64,000 nt of DNA, from assembly GCA_010029825.1 (NCBI GenBank), contig RGVZ01000003.1, positions 1 to 64,000 on the forward strand. The letters are read 5' to 3'. Position 1 is the stretch's first letter. Every line of letters begins with the position of its first letter. The stretch is from a bacterium (GTDB lineage Bacteria > Bdellovibrionota_B > Oligoflexia > Oligoflexales > RGVZ01). Both the position numbers and the translations under genes were made by a program. Of this stretch, positions 1 to 8,557 are shown piece after piece. The notes under the pieces were generated by a model that was not told where the DNA came from, did no database searches, and saw only the letters and a list, made by a program, of their open reading frames with translations.

Positions 1-252
1 AAAGAGATTTTGGAGTCCGTCCAGAAGTCGACAGAAATTTCGCATGAGATTGCATCCGCCAGTCGCGAGCAGTCAGCGGGACTCGTTCAAATCAGCAAAG
101 CCATGAATGATCTGGATCAGGCAACACAACGTAATGCCGCAACCAGCGAAGAAGTGGCCGCGTCCAGTGACAAGATGGCCAGACAGGCGCAAGCCATGAA
201 CGCAGTGGTCAAGGATTTAAGTCGATTGATTTACGGCGGCGCGCGAAGGTGA
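1..252 (+). CDS. Methyl-accepting chemotaxis protein, C-terminal fragment
   Basis: The reading frame is open from the first base, so the gene begins upstream of the window. The visible 83 residues are the end of a receptor signalling domain: a heptad-rich helix with SREQSAGLVQISKAMNDLD followed by NAATSEEVAASS, the usual pattern of the C-terminal methylation helix of methyl-accepting chemotaxis proteins. Such receptors form trimers of dimers and control the CheA kinase through CheW. The ligand-binding and membrane parts are outside the window, so the stimulus cannot be guessed. No C-terminal CheR-tethering pentapeptide is visible; the protein ends in a basic tail (YGGARR). Confidence 0.9.
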   Translation, partial: KEILESVQKSTEISHEIASASREQSAGLVQISKAMNDLDQATQRNAATSEEVAASSDKMARQAQAMNAVVKDLSRLIYGGARR

Positions 253-397
253 ATGCGGCGTTTGAGTGGATCGAAAAAATCCGGAAATAGAGCCATGAAA
301 TTCGCATCTTTGGAGTGACAGGCTCAGCGGCTCCGGCGATTCTTTGGCACAAATCAAGTAAAGCACAGCCATTGCAATCCGAAACCCTGACAGGGAC

Positions 398-414
398 CCG
401 GCAATTCTTGCCGG
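398..414 (+). promoter_or_regulatory. Small hairpin next to a ribosome binding site
   Basis: CCGGCAA and TTGCCGG form a perfect 7-bp stem with a 3-nt loop (TTC). The stem ends six bases before the strong Shine-Dalgarno GGAGGAG of the next gene. It may stabilise the 5' end of the mRNA or tune ribosome access. The structure is seen directly; any function is inferred. Confidence 0.35.
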
Positions 415-429
415 CCAAAAGGAGGAGTC

Positions 430-747
430 ATGGTCAAGGATAAGGCAGCAGCACCAGAAGCCAAGGAAGCAAAAGCAGCTGAAGGCGGAGCTAAAGAAGT
501 CTCGAAGGAAAAAAAGAAGCCGGCCAAGAGCGCTGACGACAGCCTCTCCGGTAAAGTCGAAGCCCAGTCCAAGAAGAAAGAGTGGACGATGGAGCGCCTG
601 ACGAAAGTGGCGCGTCGCTTTGACTCCGAGGACGCCTGGAAGTACGGCGCGCCATCGAGCTACAAGGCGGCTCACGCGAAGGGTATTGTCGCCCAGTGCA
701 TGGGCCACGTGAAGAAAGGCGTTCGCCCGGTGCGTCACACGGCCTGA
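430..747 (+). CDS. Small basic Lys/Ala-rich protein of unknown function
   Basis: A 105-residue protein. Residues 1-55 are low complexity (Lys, Ala, Glu, Ser), while residues 56-105 look like a short folded segment with conserved-looking aromatic and Gly positions (DAWKYGAPSSYKAAH, then CMGHVKKG). The start is supported by GGAGGAG six bases ahead of ATG, and a strong intrinsic terminator follows, so the gene is probably a monocistronic, well-expressed unit. The acidic/basic tail resembles nucleic-acid-associated proteins with histone-H1-like tails, but no known DNA-binding domain can be named. A second protein with a Lys/Ala/Pro tail is encoded at 10207-10827. Function is unknown. Confidence 0.75.
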   Translation: MVKDKAAAPEAKEAKAAEGGAKEVSKEKKKPAKSADDSLSGKVEAQSKKKEWTMERLTKVARRFDSEDAWKYGAPSSYKAAHAKGIVAQCMGHVKKGVRPVRHTA

Positions 748-780
748 TCAAGTCCCAAGGTTGAGTTCGATCAGATTCAC

Positions 781-827
781 GGCATCCTGACCGGAATGCG
801 TCCGGTCCGGGTGCCGTCTGCCTTTTT
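781..827 (+). terminator. Rho-independent terminator
   Basis: A 15-bp inverted repeat (781-795 with 801-815; one mismatch, one wobble pair, 5-nt loop ATGCG) is followed shortly by a run of five T at 823-827. It lies 34 bases after the stop of the small basic protein and would end its transcript. Confidence 0.85.
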
Positions 828-914
828 GCTGATTTTAACCGGAGAAAAATACGTCCCTTAACCGACTGTAATCCCAATTGAAAATCGAGTGAGGTCGGAA
901 TTGGGGGGGCTATG

Positions 915-940
915 TCCGATAAAAATCGGAACGTTTTTTT
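915..940 (+). terminator. Weak hairpin with T run upstream of a CDS
   Basis: TCCGAT, loop AAAA and ATCGGA form a 6-bp stem followed after three bases by seven T (934-940). It lies 16 bases before the ATG of the caspase-like lipoprotein gene. It could be a second, weak terminator or an attenuator in that gene's leader. The stem is AT-rich and short, so confidence is low. Confidence 0.3.
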
Positions 941-955
941 CGGGGGAATTTTTCC

Positions 956-2443
956 ATGGCTTTTTCCAACGCCGGGCCGAATAGCCGTCAGCGTATCGTG
1001 ATGATCAGCCTCATCGCTTTCGCCCCGACGGCATGCTTCAAGATGCGCAACACGGGATCGAGTCTGGGGTTCGCGAGCACCGAGCGCGGGACCGTCAATG
1101 AGATTTGCAGGAACAGCGGCAAAGTGAGCCGGATGTCGGTGATCAAGCTATCGACCGGTCGTTCTCTCGTAGCGATCGACGCGAATCCCTGTGGCAAGTC
1201 ATCGATGCGGCTGGCTTCTGGCAAGTCCGGGGCAACTTCGGGCGCGAATTTTGGTGACCAGCCTCTCGCGGGGGAGGCTCCCTTTGCTGAACGTGTTCCG
1301 TCGCAGGATCCCCTCGTCTACTCATATCCGGGAACAGACTACGGGTACAACGCCAGCGCGACGGACCGGAAAAAACCAGTATTTATCTTCGCACCTTCAG
1401 AGATCTCGGATCCAAACATTGTGAGGGCGGACAATTCCTTGATGGAAGAGGCAAGGCGACAGGGTTTTCGTGTTGTTGACATGTCAGGTTTGTCATCAGC
1501 CGCGCTCCAGAATCAGTTGCGTAATCTGCGCCGTTCGGAGTTTGGAATATTCAGGGACAACAGGACCCTCGTTTACATGAGCGCGCATGGCCAGGTCAGA
1601 CAGGAAAACGGTCAGACCCGTCATGTCAGCACCATTCAAGGTGAACACTATGTCGCGGAAACCGGGACGACTGAATGGTACGACGATTTCGAAGTGACGG
1701 CGGATCGCATCCAGGCGATCAACCGCGGTCTTGGCCAGGAATTTTTCAACAGTACCCGTTCTGTGATTTTCAACTCGTCCTGTTTTTCCGGGCAAGTGGC
1801 CTCGGATCTCGGTCCCAATTATACCGGCCCGGCAGTGATCAACGCGTCCGGCGCCAACCAGATAAGTGGCACCGGAGAGGTCTACGAATTGATGCGCATG
1901 ATGAACCCCGAATACGCCCGCCAACGAGTTGGCAGCGCCGACGGCAGCGTTACCCCACGCCAGTTCGCGGATTATCTGAATCGCCCGGAAAACCAGTTGG
2001 GTAACGCATCGACCATCCAGGTAGCGACACAATATTTTACAGATTTCAGTGACGATTTCGCACGAGATTTCAACGCCCGTCATGGGATCGCCAGCGACGT
2101 CACCGACGTGACCGGGAGTCGTGACCTCGCGCGCGATTCCTCCGGAAACCTGTTGCACGGGAGAAGTTTTTTCGCGCTTCCGGACGGCTCCGTCGCGGCT
2201 CCCATCAATGAGAGGGTGACGACTGCCACGCCCCAGACCATTCAAATCATGGGCGACGCCAGCCGGAGCTTGCTTATCCCTGGCGGGCGCGAGACGCAGG
2301 AGTCAAGTCCGGACATTCCAAGTGCATCGAGGTTTCAAGACGTCGCGCCGGGCGCCCGTATCGAAGAAGCATTCCCAGGCGATGGTTCGGCTAACCAGCC
2401 CTATGTCGTCCCTGATGACGTCCCTGTCGAGCCAGAGCCGTGA
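956..2443 (+). CDS. Putative caspase-like (clan CD) cysteine peptidase lipoprotein
   Basis: A 495-residue predicted exported protein. The N-terminus has a hydrophobic stretch (residues 14-25) ending in APTAC, a plausible relaxed lipobox with lipidated Cys27. The core has the two hallmarks of clan CD peptidases (caspase/legumain/gingipain fold): a hydrophobic strand ending in SAHG (His211) and a second strand VIFNSSCFSG (Cys276), spaced 65 residues apart. The C-terminal third is Pro/Glu-rich and probably disordered. The start ATG follows a G-rich stretch, and the gene stands alone between a terminator region and a convergent gene. The peptidase call rests on the motif pair and their spacing; substrate and activation are unknown. 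A non-catalytic role is possible. Confidence 0.6.
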   Translation: MAFSNAGPNSRQRIVMISLIAFAPTACFKMRNTGSSLGFASTERGTVNEICRNSGKVSRMSVIKLSTGRSLVAIDANPCGKSSMRLASGKSGATSGANFGDQPLAGEAPFAERVPSQDPLVYSYPGTDYGYNASATDRKKPVFIFAPSEISDPNIVRADNSLMEEARRQGFRVVDMSGLSSAALQNQLRNLRRSEFGIFRDNRTLVYMSAHGQVRQENGQTRHVSTIQGEHYVAETGTTEWYDDFEVTADRIQAINRGLGQEFFNSTRSVIFNSSCFSGQVASDLGPNYTGPAVINASGANQISGTGEVYELMRMMNPEYARQRVGSADGSVTPRQFADYLNRPENQLGNASTIQVATQYFTDFSDDFARDFNARHGIASDVTDVTGSRDLARDSSGNLLHGRSFFALPDGSVAAPINERVTTATPQTIQIMGDASRSLLIPGGRETQESSPDIPSASRFQDVAPGARIEEAFPGDGSANQPYVVPDDVPVEPEP

Positions 2444-4578
2444 ATCAGATCCCACGCAAATCGCGCGGCATCTTGCCCGGCAAATAACGCGGTCAGGATG
2501 CCGCTGGCCGTTTCGGGGTCGTTCGTCGGCAGGAAACCTGATTTGATATGTGTGGCGCCAGCGGCCGTTGAGGTCCGCAGCGGGAATCGTTCCGCAATCT
2601 TCGCGGCGAATCCCTTGAAGTTCTGGTGGGTTGACTTGCGCAGCATGTTCCTGTGGATGTGCAACCAGATCGCGGGCTGGCCGCGACTGAGGTGTTTCTC
2701 GATGGCGACCGCGACGCGGCCCATGGAGAATCGCGCGTTGATCTCGACGATGGGGCGGAGTTCCAGTTCGCCCGACGCGGGATCGCGGAAGACCAGGGAA
2801 TCGATGCCGGCGGCGCCGGAAAATCCGGCCGCGTGCATTTTCTTGCCGACGGCGAGCGCGGTCTCGCGGAGTTCGTCCATCCACGCGGGATAGATTTTCG
2901 CGAAGAATTCGGGGCCGAACTCCTGGCCCTTCGCGTCCGGGAACGTGAATGGCCGGCCCAGGGCGTGCCCCGAATAACGGCCAGCACGGTCAACGAGGGG
3001 GCGCGTGACATCGAGGACGCGCACGCGGCCGGATGCCTCGACCTCAAACAGCACGCTGAGGTCGCAAACTTTTTCGAGCCACGGTTCAACGATGACCGGA
3101 TGGGCTGTATCGGGATGGGCCGCGTCGGGAGCGACGGCAGCCCGCGCGACCGGGACACGCCGCAGGCCGAGGCCCGAGGCGCCGAGAACCGGTTTGATCG
3201 CGATGTGCGAGAATCCAGCGGCGGCACAGGCAATGGCGGCGGATTTGACATCGGCCTCGTTGTGACAGACGGATGGAGGATTTTTCGCGCCCAGGTCGCG
3301 CAGGATTCGCGCCGTAAAATCCTTGCCAAGAAAACGGTCGTGGCCCGGGGGCCAGGGATCAGGCATGCGGGTAAAGTATTTTTTCAGCGAATGCCACCAT
3401 GACAAGGCAGCGGTGGTTTCTCCCCACGCGCGCAACGCGCCCAGTTTGCGTCCGGCGAGGACGGAGTCGATGTGTTTGATCGATGGTGAGGTTCCGCATT
3501 CCACGAATTCAGGAATCGTGAATCCAGACGACTGGAGGCGCGCGAGAAACCCGATCGAGGGTTTGCGGCTTACCATAACCATGTCGTCCGGCGCCGCGAT
3601 ATAGAGCATCAGCGGCGCGAGGTCGTGCTCGATGAAGGCCGCGCCACCGGTAAGGAATGGTGATGCCGCGGACATCGCGATCTGGCGCTCGCATCCGGGG
3701 TTGAAAAACCACAAGTCGGCGGGACGGCCTTTCGACGACGTGAACACCCGCAGGTTCCTGATGAATTCCTCGTCGATCCCGGCGCGCGCGCGGCCATGCT
3801 GGTCAAACACCGGGCCTTTCGCGCGGCTGGGGGTCAATGGATACCGCAAATGGTCCTGATAACTGGACCACAGGGTTTTGCCGGACTCAAATCGTTTCAT
3901 CCAGATGACGCCATGCTGGACATGGCGGACTTCGTCGTCATGGATCCTGCGCATGATGCCGGCAGTTTCCGCGTCGCCGAGATCGCGGAAAATTTTCTCG
4001 TAGTGAAGGGCGAAATCCAGATTCGCCTGTTCGAACGTCAGCGACATGGCGGCCGCGTATTCGGCCGGCGAGGCGATTTCTCTCATGGTGCGCCAGAAAT
4101 AGCTGTTCACTGGCAAGTCGCCGAATTGGACGCCAAGCTCGTTCATGCGCCGGATGTAAATGCCGAGGTGTTCTTGTTCCTCGAGCATGGTGCGCGCGAT
4201 GCCGAGGCGGAATGATTTCGGCGCGTCCGGGAAACGCAGCAACGCCAGCGCCATGATCTCAAGGGCAAGCAATTCATGATTCGCGAAGTAGTGCAGGACG
4301 AGTCCGCGTCCGCGCGGGTCGGAAAGTTTCGCCGGGGACTTCGCCTTGTCCGTGAACTGCCCGGGAATGGAACTCGAGGTGCCCGCGCGCCGGTCAAAGG
4401 CGAGTGCCAGCGGGCGTCCCGGTAATTCCGGGACGGTCTCAAGGGCCGCGCCCGGGTGGTCGTCGGAAAAGGGATTGTCGTGGCCGGAGGCGGGACCGGC
4501 AAGCTTGTCTTCGATTGTTGTGCCGGACAGGATCCGTTCGGCGTATGCCCTCAATTCCATGGGCAAATCTGATAACAT
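2401..4578 (-). CDS. DUF455 ferritin-like domain fused to an ATP-grasp domain
   Basis: A two-domain protein of about 725 residues. Residues 1-240 match the DUF455 ferritin-like family: ANHELLALEI (about 99-108), EEQEH (133-137), FEQANLDF (182-189) and DDEVRHV (214-220) supply the Glu/His ligands of a possible di-iron site. After a linker, residues about 420-680 form an ATP-grasp fold with IKPVLGASGLG (about 461-471, nucleotide-binding loop) and the metal-binding EINARFS (612-618). ATP-grasp enzymes make acyl-phosphate intermediates and ligate amines or thiols. A further upstream start at 4716 is open, but it would run through the divergent gene; ATG at 4578 (or 4560) fits the DUF455 N-terminus MELRAYAERIL. 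The 3' end overlaps the convergent upstream gene by 43 bp. The substrate is unknown. Confidence 0.8.
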   Translation of the reverse strand: MLSDLPMELRAYAERILSGTTIEDKLAGPASGHDNPFSDDHPGAALETVPELPGRPLALAFDRRAGTSSSIPGQFTDKAKSPAKLSDPRGRGLVLHYFANHELLALEIMALALLRFPDAPKSFRLGIARTMLEEQEHLGIYIRRMNELGVQFGDLPVNSYFWRTMREIASPAEYAAAMSLTFEQANLDFALHYEKIFRDLGDAETAGIMRRIHDDEVRHVQHGVIWMKRFESGKTLWSSYQDHLRYPLTPSRAKGPVFDQHGRARAGIDEEFIRNLRVFTSSKGRPADLWFFNPGCERQIAMSAASPFLTGGAAFIEHDLAPLMLYIAAPDDMVMVSRKPSIGFLARLQSSGFTIPEFVECGTSPSIKHIDSVLAGRKLGALRAWGETTAALSWWHSLKKYFTRMPDPWPPGHDRFLGKDFTARILRDLGAKNPPSVCHNEADVKSAAIACAAAGFSHIAIKPVLGASGLGLRRVPVARAAVAPDAAHPDTAHPVIVEPWLEKVCDLSVLFEVEASGRVRVLDVTRPLVDRAGRYSGHALGRPFTFPDAKGQEFGPEFFAKIYPAWMDELRETALAVGKKMHAAGFSGAAGIDSLVFRDPASGELELRPIVEINARFSMGRVAVAIEKHLSRGQPAIWLHIHRNMLRKSTHQNFKGFAAKIAERFPLRTSTAAGATHIKSGFLPTNDPETASGILTALFAGQDAARFAWDLIHGSGSTGTSSGTT

Positions 4579-4645
4579 GATTCCCGCGCGCATCAAAGTT
4601 GAAGAAATCGCGGGGGTTTCCCGATCTCGTGCGGGAGGGAAGAAA

Positions 4646-5068
4646 ATGACACCGAGGATGATCCAGCTGTTCAAGGAATACGAGGACGGGCACAAGCACC
4701 CGACCAACCAACTCACCCATAAAATCGCGATTCCGCTGATCCTTTTTCATATCGTCGCGATGATGGACTGGATTCACCTGGGGCCAGTCACGGGTGGGGT
4801 CGTCGCCATCGCCATCGCCGCGGCGTGGTATTTCCGCCATGACGCCCGCATCGCCGTGATCTTGACGGCGTACATGATCCTTTGCCTCGCCGTCGGGCGT
4901 GTGACACCGCCCGGAATCGTGATCGCCATCGCCATCGGCGGCTGGCTGATCCAGTTCAGCGGGCATTACGTGTGGGAGAAACATCACCCGTCGTTCTTCA
5001 CGAACATCCTTCAGGCCCTGGTCGGGCCCGCGTACTTCACGGCGAGGTTGTTCAAGTTCTATCCTTGA
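4646..5068 (+). CDS. Mpo1-like (DUF962/YGL010w) membrane protein
   Basis: A 140-residue protein with four hydrophobic segments. It carries the family motifs HPTNQLTHKIAIP near the N-terminus (residues 18-30) and SGHYVWEKHHPS in the second half, whose histidines are the proposed Fe(II) ligands in yeast Mpo1, a dioxygenase in fatty-acid alpha-oxidation. Bacterial members are uncharacterised membrane proteins. The start is ATG at 4646 with GGAGGGA five bases upstream; the longer open frame from 4346 is antisense to the neighbour and is rejected. The gene is divergent from the DUF455/ATP-grasp gene with only 67 bp between the two starts, so the promoters must share that gap. Confidence 0.85.
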   Translation: MTPRMIQLFKEYEDGHKHPTNQLTHKIAIPLILFHIVAMMDWIHLGPVTGGVVAIAIAAAWYFRHDARIAVILTAYMILCLAVGRVTPPGIVIAIAIGGWLIQFSGHYVWEKHHPSFFTNILQALVGPAYFTARLFKFYP

Positions 5069-5072
5069 TCAG

Positions 5073-6251
5073 TTAGCGATCCGTCGGCCGTTTCTTTTTC
5101 GATCCGGCATAGATGTCGAAGATCAAGAGCTTGGCCTTGATGCTGCCGTTCATGAGGTTGAACTTGCGCGTCGGTTTCAGGCCGATGAACTTCCACGGCG
5201 ATTCCTCCGCGGCAAGAAGCGCCGCGCGCCAGCCCTTGAAGTTCTGTTTCAGGTTGTCGCCGATCTCGCCGTAAAGTTTCGTCAGGGCCTCAACCTCGCC
5301 TTTGGCCAGGCGCGCGCCATAGGGCAGGTTGGCGATCAGGATGCCGGTCTCCGCGTGCGGGCGGGCGTCCTCGATTTTTCCAACCTTGAATTCGATGTCG
5401 CGCTCGACCCGGGCGCGCAACGCGTTTTGCTTTGCCATCTCGACGTACTTTGGACTGATGTCCGAAGCGACAATTGGCGCCGGCAAGGATTCGAGGCGCT
5501 CGCCGCGGACGCGGTCCTGGACTTTGCGCCACACGCTGTTGTCAAAATCCTTCAGCCACTCGAACCCGAACTCGCCTTTCTTGCGGTGGATGTGCGCCGC
5601 CTTGCGCAGTCCTTTGTAAGCGGCCTCGATCGCGATCGTGCCGCTGCCACACATCGGGTCAAGGAGCGCCTGTGTCCCGTCATATCCCGCGAGATCCAGG
5701 ATCGCGCAGGCCAGTGTTTCCTTGATCGGGGCCGGGTGGCCTTCCGTTCGGTAACCGCGCTTGTGCAGCGTCTTTCCAGTCGTGTCGAGGCTCAGCGTGC
5801 ATCGGCCTTTCTGGATGAAAGCGACCACCATGACCTTTGGTTCCTTCAAGTCGACCTTCGGGATTTTGCCGGTATGTTGCGCGAAAGAGGCCTGAAGCGC
5901 CTCACGGATCGTCTTGCTGATCGTGTTGGATCCCATGACGCCTGGCCCACGGTCCGCAGGAACGCCTTCGACAATGAATGTTCTCTCGGGCGCGAAATGC
6001 TCTGACCAGCGGACGCGTTTTGCCTGCGCCGCCAGCATCTTTTCATCGTGCGCCGCGAATTCCTTGACGACGCGGAAGATGCGACTCGCGGTCCGCAGTT
6101 TCAGGTGCAACTCGTAAAATGTCTCAAGGTCCTCGACAACGCACGCCACCGCCCGGTAGCGCAGGTCGATGTCGCGCGCCCCCAGTGCGCGCAACTCGTT
6201 GGCAAGAACTTCCTTGGTCTCATCCGGGCAGGTGACGATGGCGTGGATCAT
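5073..6251 (-). CDS. THUMP-domain rRNA/tRNA methyltransferase (RlmL-like)
   Basis: A SAM-dependent RNA N2-guanine methyltransferase of the RlmL/TrmG10-like family. Residues 1-160 form the ferredoxin-like plus THUMP RNA-binding module. The Rossmann methyltransferase follows with DPMCGSGTIAIEA (SAM loop, around residue 200) and NLPYG (around 310), the NPPY-type catalytic motif for exocyclic amines. The length (392 aa) suits the single-domain RlmL half, not the RlmKL fusion. ATG at 6251 is preferred; a TTG at 6263 would overlap the upstream gene's TGA by 3 bp and adds four residues. Whether the target is 23S G2445 or a tRNA guanine cannot be read from sequence. Confidence 0.88.
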   Translation of the reverse strand: MIHAIVTCPDETKEVLANELRALGARDIDLRYRAVACVVEDLETFYELHLKLRTASRIFRVVKEFAAHDEKMLAAQAKRVRWSEHFAPERTFIVEGVPADRGPGVMGSNTISKTIREALQASFAQHTGKIPKVDLKEPKVMVVAFIQKGRCTLSLDTTGKTLHKRGYRTEGHPAPIKETLACAILDLAGYDGTQALLDPMCGSGTIAIEAAYKGLRKAAHIHRKKGEFGFEWLKDFDNSVWRKVQDRVRGERLESLPAPIVASDISPKYVEMAKQNALRARVERDIEFKVGKIEDARPHAETGILIANLPYGARLAKGEVEALTKLYGEIGDNLKQNFKGWRAALLAAEESPWKFIGLKPTRKFNLMNGSIKAKLLIFDIYAGSKKKRPTDR

Positions 6252-6259
6252 TTGGGCTT

Positions 6260-7102
6260 TCAATTCTGGCTTGGGTCCGACTGGTTCGGCGGAACTTGTG
6301 ATGGCGGCATGCCGAGTTCAATCGCGCCGGGCAGCGTCGGGGTTCCAACCGGCGGTCTCGGGCGGCCGGACGGTATCACTGAAACGGTCACGGTGGCTTC
6401 CGCTTTTTTACCGTTGCCGAGGGTGCAAGTGGCTGTAATCACGTACTGCCCTGTTGTGTCGAAACTGTGCGAAGAAGTCCCGCCAAGGGCCGTCGCGCCA
6501 TCGCCAAATTTCCATGAGATCGTGCCGGCCTCTGTCGCGAGGCACCTGGCCTGCGTCTTCACGAGTTCGCCGGGATAGGCAACGAGGGGCGCGGCCGTCA
6601 CCAGCACGGCCGGGGCGGGTACGGCGCAGCACGGGTCGTTGTCGACCACGCGGATCGTCTGCGACGCGGTCGCGGTCTCTCCGTCGGCGCTGATGACCTT
6701 CAGCGACACGATTTGCGCGCCGGTTTTCACGAACGAGTACGGAACCTCGAGGGGCTCGCAACCGCGTTGGCGCGCGCTGGCCACTTTCTGGCCGTCAATG
6801 CTGACCTGATATTCGGCGTTGGTGATGCCTGGATTCGCGCAGGGACTCTTGCCGACATAATCCGGGTCCACCGTGTCGGCGGAGGGGCGAAAAACGAGGC
6901 CCTGGTTGGTGCGCACGACACCGATGAGTTTTCCGGCCTGGGTCACCTCGAGGCGCGCCGATGGCAAAAGGCTGGCCGTCGCGTCGGGCGCGGCGGGACG
7001 TTGCCGGTCCTTCACCGGATCGATGATCTCGTAACCGGCAGCACGGCATCCGCCCAGGGTGACGAGGCTGGCCAACGCGATGAGTTGAATGTTCTTTTTC
7101 AT
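6260..7102 (-). CDS. PKD-domain lipoprotein
   Basis: A 280-residue lipoprotein. The signal peptide ends in LVTLGGC with Cys19 as the lipidation site, typical for SPase II. Residues about 85-145 may form one immunoglobulin-like domain, and residues about 165-245 are a PKD domain with the signature WKFGDGAT and the trailing Gly-Tyr strand (DTTGQYVITATC). PKD domains are extracellular beta-sandwiches that mediate binding or spacing. The C-terminus is Pro-rich. The gene lies 14 bp downstream of the OmpA-family gene on the same strand and abuts the methyltransferase gene, so the three are probably co-transcribed. The ligand is unknown. Confidence 0.85.
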   Translation of the reverse strand: MKKNIQLIALASLVTLGGCRAAGYEIIDPVKDRQRPAAPDATASLLPSARLEVTQAGKLIGVVRTNQGLVFRPSADTVDPDYVGKSPCANPGITNAEYQVSIDGQKVASARQRGCEPLEVPYSFVKTGAQIVSLKVISADGETATASQTIRVVDNDPCCAVPAPAVLVTAAPLVAYPGELVKTQARCLATEAGTISWKFGDGATALGGTSSHSFDTTGQYVITATCTLGNGKKAEATVTVSVIPSGRPRPPVGTPTLPGAIELGMPPSQVPPNQSDPSQN

Positions 7103-7116
7103 CCTCGGGTGCTCCC

Positions 7117-8487
7117 TTATTTGCGATAGATGCGCAGCTCGACCCGGCGGTTCAAGCGGCGGCCCTGGTAGTTGTTGTTGCTCGCGATCGGGTTTTCCTC
7201 GCCGTGACCGACCGCCATGATCTTGTTGGGTTCGAGCTTGAAATCCTCGATGAGCCGCTTGCGGATGTTCATCGCGCGGCGGTGGCTCAGGGTCAGGTTG
7301 TACTGGTCGTTGCCGACGCTGTCCGTGTATCCGTCGATGATCAACTTTTTCCAGCCCGGGCCTTTTTTCAGATGCGCCACGAGACGCTCAAAGATCGAGT
7401 GAGGGTCGTTGACGATTTCCTTGTCGCTGTCAAAGGCGAACAGGAGATCGTTGATGATGATTTTTTCCTCGGCCTTGGGCGGCAGCGCGAAGGGATCCGT
7501 CGGCGGCTTGGGCCGTTTTTGCGGTTTGGTCTCTTCTGGCGTTGTTGGCGCGTTGTGGCGGCTGAATTCGGGGCCGGTCGTCCAGTTCACGCCGGCGTAA
7601 ACACGCAGGTCGGGTGAACTGATGCCCTGCGAAAGTTCACGGCCCAAACCAGCATGCACAGCGAGGTTGTGACTGATGTCGTGCTTCGCGCCCAGCAGGA
7701 ATTCAGCCGACGAACTCGCGCGGTTGGTGTTGTCATTGGATTTCGAAACGGGCCAGCTGGCGAAAATCTCCGCGATCGCGCGCGTGTCCGAGTCCTTGAA
7801 ACGGTAACTCGCCGCGGTGGACGCGATCCACTGGTTGCCAAGTGGGTCGATCGGGCTGCCGGAGTAAATCTCGTCGCCCTTCTCACGCCAACGATAGCCG
7901 ACGTTGAGCGCCAGCGAATAGTCTCTCCAGGTGGTGTCGGCCAGGGCCTCGAGGTTTACCGTCGGGCTGCCGTTTTTCCCGGCGTAAGGATTGTCCTTCA
8001 GGCGGTTGAAGTTGACGGATCCGGCCACGGCATATCCGCCATCGTCTGTTCCCGACAACCGGTATTTCGCGTTGATCCGGACTTCCGTGTTGCCGCGCTG
8101 GGAAAACTGTCCGCGCGGGGAATCCGTGTCATTGACTTTCTGGTCAATGATCTGCGGCAAGGACAGGCCAAGGTCCAGGTGGGGCATGATGCCGACACCG
8201 ACGTTGAGGTCCATGCCCAGCAGGCGGTCGCCGCTCTTTGCCGGGAATTCGTTGGTCTCGCGGTCACGCAGGCGTGGCAGGGTGTTGTTCGCCTGGTTCA
8301 GGAAAAGGCCGAAGTTGATGATGCCCGGGTCCAGGGTCTCGGAAGACTGGACCGTAACGAAATCGAGGCCGTTCGTGGTCGGATTGAAATTCTGGGTGTC
8401 ATTGCCGATCACGTTCGCCGACGCGACGTGACCGATCCCGGCAGCCGCGACAGCCAAAATGACGGTTCCATAATGACGACGGGCCAT
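7117..8487 (-). CDS. OmpA-family outer membrane protein
   Basis: A 456-residue protein with a signal peptide (cleavage near VASA/NV, about residue 24). Residues 30-300 are rich in alternating hydrophobic/polar strands typical of an outer-membrane beta-barrel (for example SLALNVGYRWR and TASYRFKDSDT). The C-terminal 110 residues are an OmpA peptidoglycan-binding domain with IDGYTDSVGNDQYN, LSHRRAMNIRKRL and the final RRVELRIYRK. A Pro/Lys-rich linker (about 310-340) joins the two. The protein would tether the outer membrane to the cell wall. It heads a minus-strand unit followed by the PKD lipoprotein. Confidence 0.92.
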   Translation of the reverse strand: MARRHYGTVILAVAAAGIGHVASANVIGNDTQNFNPTTNGLDFVTVQSSETLDPGIINFGLFLNQANNTLPRLRDRETNEFPAKSGDRLLGMDLNVGVGIMPHLDLGLSLPQIIDQKVNDTDSPRGQFSQRGNTEVRINAKYRLSGTDDGGYAVAGSVNFNRLKDNPYAGKNGSPTVNLEALADTTWRDYSLALNVGYRWREKGDEIYSGSPIDPLGNQWIASTAASYRFKDSDTRAIAEIFASWPVSKSNDNTNRASSSAEFLLGAKHDISHNLAVHAGLGRELSQGISSPDLRVYAGVNWTTGPEFSRHNAPTTPEETKPQKRPKPPTDPFALPPKAEEKIIINDLLFAFDSDKEIVNDPHSIFERLVAHLKKGPGWKKLIIDGYTDSVGNDQYNLTLSHRRAMNIRKRLIEDFKLEPNKIMAVGHGEENPIASNNNYQGRRLNRRVELRIYRK

Positions 8488-8557
8488 CTGCGGATCCTTC
8501 CTGGATTGTCCTCCGGGGCGTCCTTGGCGGACGGGTCTCCCCGAACGGGTTTTTGCC

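Noticed and set aside
217-877. Minus-strand ORFs of 173 and 128 codons near the small basic gene
   Set aside because: They are antisense to the MCP tail, a terminator and the RBS-supported gene, and their translation is Arg/Ser/Pro-rich shadow sequence.
4346-4645. N-terminal extension of the Mpo1-like frame
   Set aside because: It runs antisense through the ferritin-like gene; the Mpo1 motif begins after ATG 4646, which has a good ribosome site.
4579-4716. Upstream extension of the DUF455 gene
   Set aside because: It would run into the Mpo1-like gene and adds residues with no DUF455 similarity.
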